This document shows, piece after piece, positions 8,241 through 15,132 of a stretch of 64,000 nucleotides of DNA (positions are counted from its first letter, which is position 1; the number at the start of each line of letters is the position of its first letter). The position numbers and the translations under genes are program-made. The notes beneath the pieces were generated by a model, which saw only the letters and a program-made list of their open reading frames with translations, was not told where the DNA came from and searched no databases. The stretch is from Candidatus Gastranaerophilales bacterium (GTDB taxonomy: Bacteria; Cyanobacteriota; Vampirovibrionia; Gastranaerophilales; Gastranaerophilaceae): positions 62,001 through 126,000 of the forward strand of contig CALUWE010000003.1 of assembly GCA_944324425.1 (NCBI GenBank). Reading direction: 5' to 3'.

Positions 8241-9110
8241 ATGAACGCTCTTATTGAAACATATAATACGAAAAACAGTAACGAAAAACTTCAAAAGCCG
8301 AATTTTGACACTAAAATCGGCAGAGAATTTTTAGCGTTTTATCTGCAAACAAAATTTAAACAAATTATAAATTTTGACAAAAAAAATGACGAGCATTTAT
8401 TTTTAGAAGTTAAGAATGATTTTATCCCCAATTTTTTAAACCGCTTGGTTAATTACCCCAATATGAAAATTTTAATCGGAATAACAGGGGAATCCGCTTC
8501 GGGCAAATCATCCATTTGCAACGAAATTCAAAAAATTATTGATAAATTCAATATGCCAATCACAATAATCAATGCCGATAATTATTTCAGAGACATATCA
8601 GATTTAATCAAGAAATACGGCACTTTTGACAATTTAAGAGATAATGGCCATGATGTGGACGCACCCGAAAACTTCAGGTTGGATTTACTCGCAGAACATG
8701 CATACGATCTAAAAAACGGTAAAGACATTAAAGCGCCCAAATATTTAACAAACGGTACAGGTGTTTCGGTTTTAAATGCAATAGATTTTAAAACCAATAA
8801 AATTGTAGTTATTGAAGGTATGGCAACAATGTTTGAACCTGTTAAAAGCTTGTTTGACATTAAAATTTATGTTGAAACCACAAGAAAAACAAGAAGAAAA
8901 AGGTTTTTAGACAGAGCCCAAGAAAGAAACCAAGACAAAGAGAATGCTTATAAACATTGGGATTACGTTGAAAAAGCAGGCGAAAAATATATAAAACCCG
9001 CTAAAGGTTTTTCAGATATTGTTGTAAACGGCGAATGCAGCCTTGATTATTTTGTTCAGGTCATTGAATTTATAAACCACATTACAAATTGCTTTAGCGA
9101 AGCTGAATAA
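8241..9110 (+). CDS. Uridine kinase-like P-loop kinase with N-terminal extension
   Basis: Residues about 76-280 form a P-loop kinase of the uridine kinase/phosphoribulokinase family: Walker A GESASGKSS (83-91), the INADNYFRD segment with the substrate Asp, and a lid region rich in Arg (TRKTRRKRFLDRAQERNQ). An N-terminal extension of about 75 residues (MNALIETYNT onward) has no family I recognise. The likely reaction is phosphorylation of a nucleoside, but the substrate is not proven. It follows rnpA closely and overlaps the convergent kinase gene by 17 nt at the 3' end. Confidence 0.75.
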   Translation: MNALIETYNTKNSNEKLQKPNFDTKIGREFLAFYLQTKFKQIINFDKKNDEHLFLEVKNDFIPNFLNRLVNYPNMKILIGITGESASGKSSICNEIQKIIDKFNMPITIINADNYFRDISDLIKKYGTFDNLRDNGHDVDAPENFRLDLLAEHAYDLKNGKDIKAPKYLTNGTGVSVLNAIDFKTNKIVVIEGMATMFEPVKSLFDIKIYVETTRKTRRKRFLDRAQERNQDKENAYKHWDYVEKAGEKYIKPAKGFSDIVVNGECSLDYFVQVIEFINHITNCFSEAE

Positions 9111-9624
9111 TTTTTTCTTTTAAAAATTCAGCTAAAGGAACAATTTTCTTTTTTAATTCTTCATAATCACCATTGTTATCCAAAATGTAATCAAACCCTT
9201 GGTAATTATCAAGTTCAACTTCCGTGGAATCATTCGTATTAGTAATAATTCCCCTTTTGCTTCTTGTTTCAAAACTTGCTTCTACTCTAATTAAAACAGC
9301 ACCTGCAGCCTTGAAAACTTCCGCTTCATGGATTAATCTGACATCAGGTACAATAACATTTTTGTCCTGTTCAATAATTTTATTCAGCCAAAAATCGGGA
9401 TGAATGCTTCTGCCTTCGTTTCCAAGCTCAATCAGGCCGGTTCTATATTTTCCTTTATTGGCTTCAATTTCATCAAATGAAAGATTATTCCTTTTGCCAT
9501 ATTCAATTTTTATGGCATCCGCAATGCCAATACGTATAAAATCGGGGAAATTATCTAAAATAAGCTTAGCTGCCGTATCTTTTCCCGAATATTGTTTACC
9601 TGAAAAGCAAATTATAATTTTCAT
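9094..9624 (-). CDS. Deoxynucleoside monophosphate kinase-like P-loop protein
   Basis: A 176-residue P-loop kinase with Walker A GKQYSGKDT (9-17). The GKD form of the P-loop and the VIVPDVRLIHEAEVF segment resemble phage-type dNMP kinases and, more distantly, dephospho-CoA kinases. It probably phosphorylates a (deoxy)nucleotide; the exact substrate is uncertain. The start lies 6 nt after a TATAAT box on the minus strand with no ribosome site, suggesting a leaderless mRNA. Just upstream is a minus-strand intrinsic terminator that must end a separate transcript. Confidence 0.65.
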   Translation of the reverse strand: MKIIICFSGKQYSGKDTAAKLILDNFPDFIRIGIADAIKIEYGKRNNLSFDEIEANKGKYRTGLIELGNEGRSIHPDFWLNKIIEQDKNVIVPDVRLIHEAEVFKAAGAVLIRVEASFETRSKRGIITNTNDSTEVELDNYQGFDYILDNNGDYEELKKKIVPLAEFLKEKIIQLR

Positions 9625-9649
9625 ATATGAATTATATCAAAATATATAC

Positions 9650-9683
9650 AGAAAAGAAAAATCGCAATTAACAAATTGCGATT
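9650..9683 (-). terminator. Minus-strand intrinsic terminator of an unassigned transcript
   Basis: AATCGCAATT and its complement (9660-9669 and 9674-9683) make a 10-bp stem with a 4-nt loop. Read on the minus strand it runs straight into TTTTCTTTTC. It sits upstream of the kinase gene start, so it cannot end that gene; it points to a small transcript starting further right. Confidence 0.6.
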
Positions 9684-9779
9684 AATGCCTTTTTCTCCAT
9701 AAGTCCCAAAGCCATAGTAGCGGCTTTTATATAATATCTGTTTAACAGTCATAGTAAAGGTTTTAGCACTTTGTGCTTA
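9655..9779 (-). ncRNA. Candidate structured small RNA
   Basis: On the minus strand, three stem-loops occur before a terminator: AGCAC/GTGCT (9777-9765), a short CTG/CAG hairpin near 9750-9740, and AAAGCC/GGCTTT with an 8-nt loop (9727-9708), then the terminator at 9683-9650. A weak -10-like TATTAG lies about 10 nt upstream of the first stem. Only tiny reading frames exist, the longest starting MALGLMEKKALI and running into the terminator. No known RNA family is recognised. It could also be a decayed gene fragment. Confidence 0.3.
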
Positions 9780-9952
9780 CACTAATATAAAAACAATTGA
9801 TATATACAAATTTCATATAATGTATATAATGTTACATTTCTTAATATTAAGTAATTAAAAAAGCAATTTTAAAAAGTATATTTTTTTTATATACATGTAC
9901 GAGAGATTACAAAGTTACAAAAGAGAGAAAAGAAAGACTGGAGTAAAGACCA
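9684..9952. other. Intergenic region between the kinase gene and the coiled-coil pair
   Basis: This forms most of the 328-bp gap 9625-9952, the only gap above 300 bp. Its left part holds the candidate minus-strand RNA. Its right part is very AT-rich and holds two TATAAT-like boxes (9816-9821, 9825-9830), the GTTACATTTCTTAATATTAAG element (9831-9851) and an AAGCAATTTTAAAA stretch (9861-9874) that recurs upstream of the 46.5-kb gene. No protein gene is supported. Confidence 0.6.
9831..9851 (+). promoter_or_regulatory. Shared upstream element, copy 1
   Basis: GTTACATTTCTTAAT (9831-9845) recurs exactly upstream of the autotransporter gene, in the same orientation relative to the gene. Here it runs into the 12-bp palindrome CTTAATATTAAG (9840-9851). 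It lies about 100-120 nt before the first coiled-coil gene. Confidence 0.4.
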
Positions 9953-10441
9953 ATGGGCTGGGTAACACTGTCACTCAGAAAAATGGTCTTGACTCAAAGA
10001 GTATCAGCATTAGAAAACAGATTACTGCATTTGAGTCAAGAGGAACAATCATTAGCCAACAGCTCGGCATATACCGAGAGGGCAATTGGTCTTGAAAAAC
10101 AAGAAGCATACTCCTCTCTGATGAATAACTACTCGGGCAACCTAAACAATATATCAAGTTTCGTATCAAGCGGAAACGCAAGCGATCCTGCAACATTAAT
10201 TCAATATCAGGCAGAATTGCAACAACAGCAACTTGATTATATGTACAACAAAATGGTGATTGACTCGGTATTCACACAAAAAGAACAATCACTGCAAGAT
10301 CAGGTAAACGTCAAACAGACTTACTTGGAATTAGAACAAGAACAAGTTGAAACTCAATTGGAAGCAGCAAGATCAGAGCTTGAACAATTAGATGAGGCAT
10401 GTTCACAGGATATCAAATCAAGTACGATAAGTTTAGTATAA
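9953..10441 (+). CDS. Coiled-coil protein of unknown function, tandem paralogue 1
   Basis: A 162-residue, Gln/Glu/Ser-rich, mostly helical protein with no signal peptide or membrane segment. It starts MGWVTLSLRKMVLTQR and ends with LEQEQVETQLEAARSE and ACSQDIKSS. Residues about 12-40 and 110-150 look like coiled coils, with a polar, glycine/serine-containing middle. The next gene is a clear paralogue with the same N- and C-terminal blocks. A GGAG ribosome site at about 9939 precedes the ATG. I do not recognise the family. The layout recalls small helical secreted or structural proteins, but this is a guess. Confidence 0.8.
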   Translation: MGWVTLSLRKMVLTQRVSALENRLLHLSQEEQSLANSSAYTERAIGLEKQEAYSSLMNNYSGNLNNISSFVSSGNASDPATLIQYQAELQQQQLDYMYNKMVIDSVFTQKEQSLQDQVNVKQTYLELEQEQVETQLEAARSELEQLDEACSQDIKSSTISLV

Positions 10442-10492
10442 CGATAACAAAACGATAAAACACCACAAGAAAAAGGAAAAAGGAGACACACT

Positions 10493-10978
10493 ATGGGCTG
10501 GGCAGCATTATCACTCAGAAAGATGACGCTCAAACAAAGAATCAACAACTTGGAACAAAGGCTTGTAAACATAAGCCAAGAGCTCCAATCGATGTACGAT
10601 TCGTCATCTTACGCACAACAAGCATTAGGCGTAGAAAAATCTAACGCACTTGCAAGTTTACAACAAACTTATTCAAACAACACATCAACAATTGCAGGCA
10701 CATATCAAGGTGCAACAGACACTGCAGCATTGAATGAATACAATCAGGCAATGCAACAAGAACAATTGTCTTTGATGTATAACCAAATGATTCAAAATTC
10801 ATTGTTTACTGCAAAAGAATCAGCAATGCAAAATTCTATAAACCAAGCAGAAACTCAATTACAATTAGAACAAGAACAAGTTGAAACGCAATTGGAAGCA
10901 GCAAGAGCTGAATATGATTCATTAGACCAAGCTTGCTCGCAAGACATTAAATCAGGCGCAATAAAACTTATTTCTTAA
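10493..10978 (+). CDS. Coiled-coil protein of unknown function, tandem paralogue 2
   Basis: A 161-residue paralogue of the preceding protein. Shared blocks are MGW-x2-LSLRKM, then LE-x-RL and SQE-x-QS near 20-35, YS-x-N near 60, and near the C-terminus LEQEQVETQLEAAR with ACSQDIKS. The middle region differs most. Conservation at the DNA level is strongest over the LEQEQVETQLEAAR block, which points to a tandem duplication followed by divergence. AAAGGAGACACACT before the ATG is a good ribosome site; the 51-nt gap to the first copy suggests one transcript. Function unknown. Confidence 0.8.
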   Translation: MGWAALSLRKMTLKQRINNLEQRLVNISQELQSMYDSSSYAQQALGVEKSNALASLQQTYSNNTSTIAGTYQGATDTAALNEYNQAMQQEQLSLMYNQMIQNSLFTAKESAMQNSINQAETQLQLEQEQVETQLEAARAEYDSLDQACSQDIKSGAIKLIS

Positions 10979-10986
10979 ACTCTGAA

Positions 10987-11015
10987 TAGAAATTCCGGTT
11001 TGTTTAAACTATAAT
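10987..11015 (+). promoter_or_regulatory. Candidate leaderless promoter of glcD
   Basis: TAGAAA (10987-10992), a 17-nt spacer and a consensus TATAAT (11010-11015) end 7 nt before the ATG at 11023. The expected transcription start is the A of the start codon, and no ribosome site is present. Confidence 0.5.
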
Positions 11016-11022
11016 CGAGATT

Positions 11023-12387
11023 ATGAAAATAATCGACGAGTTTAAAAAAGCTGAGATAGAGATTCTGTATGAAAAGGCGGATGTATACCCGTATGCCTTT
11101 GATACGGCACCAATGAAAGAGGATGTTATTCTTCCCCTTCTGGTGGCATTGCCAAATTCAACGGAAGATGTTCAGAAAATTGTAAGTATTTGTAAAAAAC
11201 ATAATTTGAAAATTATTTCAAGAGGAGCAGGCACCTGTCATACCTCGGGTTGCAAACCCGTACAAGGCAGCATTGTTGTGCACTTCAGTAAAATGAATAA
11301 AATTCTTGAAATAAATAAAGAAAATTTAACAGCAATAGTGGAATCCGGTGTTATCGTCGGTCAACTTCAAAGTGAGGTTGGCCGTTTTGGTTTGTTTTTT
11401 CCGCCGGACCCTTCTAACCTTAAAGTTTCAACAATAGGGGGTGCAATTGCACTATCTTCAGGCGGCGCCAGAGCTTTTAAATACGGAACAACAAAAGACT
11501 ATATAATCAATTTGGAAGTAGTTTTAGCAGATGGCACTATTATGCAAACCGCAAAAAATGTGGCAAAAAATGTAACGGGATACAATTTAACGCAACTGTT
11601 TGTAGGCTCTGAAGGAACATTGGGCATAATAACAAAAGCAACACTAAAGCTGATTCCAAAGCCGGAATCCACCCTTGTTACAATGGCATATTTTAACAGC
11701 CTGAACGAAGCCGCAAACGGTGTTAATAACGTAATTGATTCACTGCTGCAACCAAGCACAATTGACCTTTTAGACAAAAACACGATTGAAACAATTGAAA
11801 AATTCAATCCTTCAGGCTGGTTGCCGTATGAGGCCATGCTTTTAATTGAATTAGACGGCAATTTAGACGAAATAAAAGCAAAAAACGAAAAATTAAAAGA
11901 AATTCTTTTAAAATCAAATGCCGATAAAATTATACAGGCATCTGACGAAATGGAAAATGAAAAAATCTGGAACGCAAGAAGAAGCGCATTTGCATGCACT
12001 GCAAAATTAAAGCCGAATGTCGTAACAGAAGATGTCGTTGTGCCGAGAGATAAAATTGTCCCTCTAATTAAAGAAATAAAAAAATTGTGCGACGATAACA
12101 AAATTACGGTGTGCATTATGGGCCATGCAGGGGACGGCAACATTCATCCCAATTTTGCACTTGATTTTTCGGATAAAGAAGAGATGAAAAGGTTCAAAAA
12201 AGTTAAAGACAAGCTTTTTGAACTTGCCGTTGAAATGCAGGGAACCTTATCCGGAGAACATGGAATCGGGTCTGAAAAAAAACAATACCTTGATTTGGCG
12301 CTCGACAAAACAAGCTATCTTTATATGAAAAAAATTAAAGAGATATTTGACAAAGACAATATTTTTAATCCGGAGTTAATGTTTTAA
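11023..12387 (+). CDS. glcD: FAD-linked 2-hydroxyacid oxidase/dehydrogenase, GlcD type
   Basis: A 454-residue flavoprotein of the glycolate oxidase GlcD / D-lactate dehydrogenase family, oxidising a 2-hydroxyacid to a 2-oxoacid. The N-terminal FAD-binding domain (about 35-215) has RGAGTCHTSG (67-76) and STIGGAIALSSGG. The C-terminal domain carries GHAGDGNIHPNF (near 367) and GEHGIGSEK (near 412), the family's metal and substrate signatures. The iron-sulfur partner glcF is not adjacent but 44 kb away at 55.8-56.9 kb. The substrate (glycolate or D-lactate) is not resolved. A MATE transporter gene follows after one base. Confidence 0.88.
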   Translation: MKIIDEFKKAEIEILYEKADVYPYAFDTAPMKEDVILPLLVALPNSTEDVQKIVSICKKHNLKIISRGAGTCHTSGCKPVQGSIVVHFSKMNKILEINKENLTAIVESGVIVGQLQSEVGRFGLFFPPDPSNLKVSTIGGAIALSSGGARAFKYGTTKDYIINLEVVLADGTIMQTAKNVAKNVTGYNLTQLFVGSEGTLGIITKATLKLIPKPESTLVTMAYFNSLNEAANGVNNVIDSLLQPSTIDLLDKNTIETIEKFNPSGWLPYEAMLLIELDGNLDEIKAKNEKLKEILLKSNADKIIQASDEMENEKIWNARRSAFACTAKLKPNVVTEDVVVPRDKIVPLIKEIKKLCDDNKITVCIMGHAGDGNIHPNFALDFSDKEEMKRFKKVKDKLFELAVEMQGTLSGEHGIGSEKKQYLDLALDKTSYLYMKKIKEIFDKDNIFNPELMF

Positions 12388-12388
12388 A

Positions 12389-13723
12389 ATGAAATTTTCT
12401 TTGTTTAAAAAATATCTGAAAGAGCTCTTGCTTCTGGCACTGCCTATTTTAGCAGGCAATATAGGTCAAATGCTTATAAATATCGGAGATGTTTATGTTG
12501 CAGGGCACTTCAGCACAACCACACTTGCTGCCATAAGCGTTGCAAGCGCAATATTTATGACTTTTATTATCCCGGGGATTGGGCTTTGTGCAGCCGTAAC
12601 ACCGGTTTTATCAAATTACAGAGGCGAAAGAAAGCCTGTTAAGAAGCTGTTTGGCGTAACAATTCTTTTCTCGCAAGTATTGGCAATATTATTTTTTGTT
12701 CTTCTATGGCTTACAATTCCATTTATATACAAAATAGGCCTGACACCTTCAATTATACAAGACACGGTTGACTACCTAAAAATTTCAACGTTTTCGGTAT
12801 TTGCAATTTTCTTATATTCGGCATTGAAAGAATTTCTGCAATCTCATGAAATAGTATTGTTTCCGAATATTATGATGGGGATATGCGTCTTCATAAACGT
12901 AGCCCTGAATTTTATTTTCACGTTTGGTTATGGTTTTATTCCGTCAATGGGCACAATAGGCCTTGCCATTGCCAGCTTAACCGTCAGAACGCTTCTTGCC
13001 GCGGCAGTTTTCATATATTGCATGGGCTTTCTCAAAAGAAGCAAATTTGACAATATTAAACGCTATGCAAAAGATCTTATAATTATAGGCTTGCCGATTG
13101 CAGGCGCAATGTTTATTGAATTTTTGGGCTTTAATTTTGTTGCGGTTATTGTCGGCAAGTTTGACCCGATTTATGCCGCTTGCCACAACATAATAATTTC
13201 AATAACAAGCTTAACTTATATGATACCTTTTTCAATCTCAAGCGCACTTTCGGTTAAAGTGGGCTATGCAAACGGCAGCAAAAATATTGCCGATATAAAA
13301 AACTACACTTTAACATCTTTTATTTTTATAATGTTTTACGCAATTATTACGGTTGCAATGTATCTTATTTTTAAAGAACCGGTTTTGAGAATATTTTCAA
13401 ACGACCCCGATGTCATAAAAATCGGAGTGTCAATTATGATTATTGTAGCTGGTTTTGTTACCTTTGACGGAATACAGGGAATTTGCGTTGGCGCATTAAG
13501 GGGTTTAAAACAAACTGTGCAAATTCTTATAATAATGTTTTTAAGCTATGCGCTTATAAGCATTCCCACAGGCCTTATTTTAGCTTACAAATTTAACATT
13601 ATTTTAGAAGGGTTTTGGCTTGGTCTAGCATTTGGAATTTTTGTTGCAGCTATAATTTCAGGCGGAATATTGATTAGAAAATATTTTTATTTAAAAAAAG
13701 AATTTATAACCGACAGGCTATAA
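12389..13723 (+). CDS. MATE-family efflux transporter
   Basis: A 444-residue inner-membrane protein with about twelve hydrophobic segments. The N-terminus LLLALPILAGNIGQMLINIGDVYVAG is a typical MATE first helix, and the second half begins near 225-245 (DLIIIGLPIAGAMFIEFLGF), showing the twofold repeat of the family. MATE proteins export cationic drugs or metabolites in exchange for Na+ or H+. It starts one base after glcD and is probably co-transcribed with it. A second, distant MATE is at 53.7 kb. Confidence 0.88.
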   Translation: MKFSLFKKYLKELLLLALPILAGNIGQMLINIGDVYVAGHFSTTTLAAISVASAIFMTFIIPGIGLCAAVTPVLSNYRGERKPVKKLFGVTILFSQVLAILFFVLLWLTIPFIYKIGLTPSIIQDTVDYLKISTFSVFAIFLYSALKEFLQSHEIVLFPNIMMGICVFINVALNFIFTFGYGFIPSMGTIGLAIASLTVRTLLAAAVFIYCMGFLKRSKFDNIKRYAKDLIIIGLPIAGAMFIEFLGFNFVAVIVGKFDPIYAACHNIIISITSLTYMIPFSISSALSVKVGYANGSKNIADIKNYTLTSFIFIMFYAIITVAMYLIFKEPVLRIFSNDPDVIKIGVSIMIIVAGFVTFDGIQGICVGALRGLKQTVQILIIMFLSYALISIPTGLILAYKFNIILEGFWLGLAFGIFVAAIISGGILIRKYFYLKKEFITDRL

Positions 13724-13769
13724 TATTTTGATTAGTTCCGCAAAAGAATATTCAAAATATTCTTTAATT

Positions 13770-14348
13770 ATGAAAAACGAACAGGATGAACTTTCAATTT
13801 TAGTCAAAGAAGCAAAAAACGGAAACAACGAAAGTTTAAAAAAGCTTCTTATTCAAACTGAAAAATTTATATATTTATCCCTTTATTGTCTTGAAAAAAA
13901 TGAATGTGAAATTTCAGACATCATACAAGAAGCGCTGCTCAAAATAACAAAAAACATCAAAAAAATAAACGAAACATCATCTTATAAAAGCTGGGCAAAC
14001 AAAATAGCGCTCAGGTGCTACTATGACCACAAAAGAAAATCTAAAAGAAAAAAACTTTATAAAAAGTGCGAAATCCAAGACGAGCTAATGAATGAAGCAA
14101 TATGCGAAAAACAAAAGGAACCAATTGAAGACTGCATAAATTCAGAGCTGATAAAAGCAATTAAAGATTCTATTTCAAAATTAAATGAACCGTATAAACT
14201 TGCAATTGTAATGAGAGAATTTGAAGGACTGTCTTATGATGAAATTGCAAAACTAACAAAAACAAATGTAGGAACAGTAAAATCAAGAATTGCACGTGCG
14301 AGGTGCCAATTAAAAGAATATATGAGACCTTATATGGAGTCAAAATAA
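13770..14348 (+). CDS. ECF-type RNA polymerase sigma factor
   Basis: A sigma-70-family factor with only regions 2 and 4. Region 2 spans about ISDIIQEALLKITKNI to SYKSWANKIALRCYYDHKRK, and region 4 contains LAIVMREFEGLSYDEIAKLT followed by VGTVKSRIARARCQLKEYM, the helix-turn-helix that reads the -35 box. I chose the ATG at 13770 (192 residues): the upstream TTG at 13728 lies ahead of the start point expected from the TATAAT at 13719-13724. The next gene, a zinc-motif protein, is its likely anti-sigma partner. Its regulon is unknown. Confidence 0.88.
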   Translation: MKNEQDELSILVKEAKNGNNESLKKLLIQTEKFIYLSLYCLEKNECEISDIIQEALLKITKNIKKINETSSYKSWANKIALRCYYDHKRKSKRKKLYKKCEIQDELMNEAICEKQKEPIEDCINSELIKAIKDSISKLNEPYKLAIVMREFEGLSYDEIAKLTKTNVGTVKSRIARARCQLKEYMRPYMESK

Positions 14349-14350
14349 AT

Positions 14351-14845
14351 ATGCTAAAAGGTGAAATTAAATGCAGCGACATAGGAAAATTGATAATAAA
14401 ATATATAAATTTTGATTTAAACAAAAAAGATACTCTAAGGGTTGCAATACATTTAAGAAATTGTCCGAAATGTATGGAAAAATATACTTTAACCCTAAAG
14501 AGAAAAAACGAACTTAAAAAAATTTTTATTGAAATTGAAAAAAAGCTAAAAATGCAAAATGAAATATCTGAATATATGGATAATGAATGCGAAGAAGAAA
14601 GCAGGTTTATTATAGAAGCAATGCTCACATGCGATAATGACTATAAAAAAGAATTTGAAGACAATCTTAAATTAAAAAACTTATTAAGACAAGCTTCAAA
14701 GGGAATTATTGAAAACAAGAAAATGAAAACGGCACAGAAAATTATTGCAAAAAGGCGTTTGGAAAAATATGAAACGGAAAAATTTTTATATAAAACTATT
14801 CCGCTTTTTCAACATTTACGCCGTGCGTTTGCAAAATATGTATAA
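14351..14845 (+). CDS. Putative zinc-binding anti-sigma factor
   Basis: A 164-residue protein starting 2 nt after the sigma-factor stop codon. Residues 34-41 contain H-x3-C-x2-C (HLRNCPKC), the zinc anti-sigma (ZAS) signature, in a helical context. The rest is charged and helical with no convincing membrane segment, so it would be a cytoplasmic sensor. A second Cys pair further on is not clearly conserved. The assignment rests on the motif plus the sigma-factor neighbour. The 3' end overlaps the convergent WYD-repeat gene by 50 nt. Confidence 0.6.
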   Translation: MLKGEIKCSDIGKLIIKYINFDLNKKDTLRVAIHLRNCPKCMEKYTLTLKRKNELKKIFIEIEKKLKMQNEISEYMDNECEEESRFIIEAMLTCDNDYKKEFEDNLKLKNLLRQASKGIIENKKMKTAQKIIAKRRLEKYETEKFLYKTIPLFQHLRRAFAKYV

Positions 14846-15131
14846 AATTATTTGCAGCCTGTCTTTGAATATCTCTCGGTACAACCCTTAAAAGTTCAAT
14901 TGTTAAAGACAAGGTAGGATCATGATCATACCAACGGTTGCCTTTTATCATCGGCTTAACAATGGAATAGAACCTGTCTATTGCATCTTTTGAAACCCTT
15001 TCTTCAACCTTTTTTAAGAATATTTCAGCCTGATTTTTAAGTTCATCGGGATATTCTCTTAAAAGGTCAACAACCTGCAAAAGCAGCGGGTCATAATCAT
15101 ACCATCTTTTATATTTTTTTTCTTCCGTCAT
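14796..15131 (-). CDS. Small protein with two WYD-DP repeats, unknown function
   Basis: A 111-residue acidic helical protein built from two related units of about 35 residues: RWYDYDPLLLQVVDLLREYP (9-28) and RWYDHDPTLSLTIELLRVVP (66-85), each followed by a Gln/Ala/Asn helix. The invariant pieces are RWYD, DP and LLR-x2-P. It begins 1 nt after the murA stop codon and so probably shares the murA transcript. No family is recognised, and no signal peptide or membrane segment is seen. The 50-nt antisense overlap with the anti-sigma gene is the longest gene overlap in the window. Confidence 0.75.
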   Translation of the reverse strand: MTEEKKYKRWYDYDPLLLQVVDLLREYPDELKNQAEIFLKKVEERVSKDAIDRFYSIVKPMIKGNRWYDHDPTLSLTIELLRVVPRDIQRQAANNFIHILQTHGVNVEKAE

Positions 15132-15132
15132 A

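Noticed and set aside
9674-9721. Minus-strand peptide MALGLMEKKALI... in the candidate small RNA, reminiscent of microcompartment shell proteins
   Set aside because: Only 15 residues from its ATG, stops inside the terminator, and no other shell-protein sequence is near; the likeness is probably chance.
9895-10095. Forward open frame of 66 codons overlapping the start of the first coiled-coil gene
   Set aside because: In another frame, Lys/Arg-rich, and overlapped by a clear paralogous gene pair.
11499-12143. Minus-strand open frame of 214 codons inside glcD
   Set aside because: Ser/Phe/Ile-rich antisense shadow of a well-conserved gene.
13728-13769. Longer sigma-factor start at TTG 13728
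   Set aside because: It lies ahead of the expected start point from TATAAT 13719-13724 and has no ribosome site; ATG 13770 preferred, though not certain.
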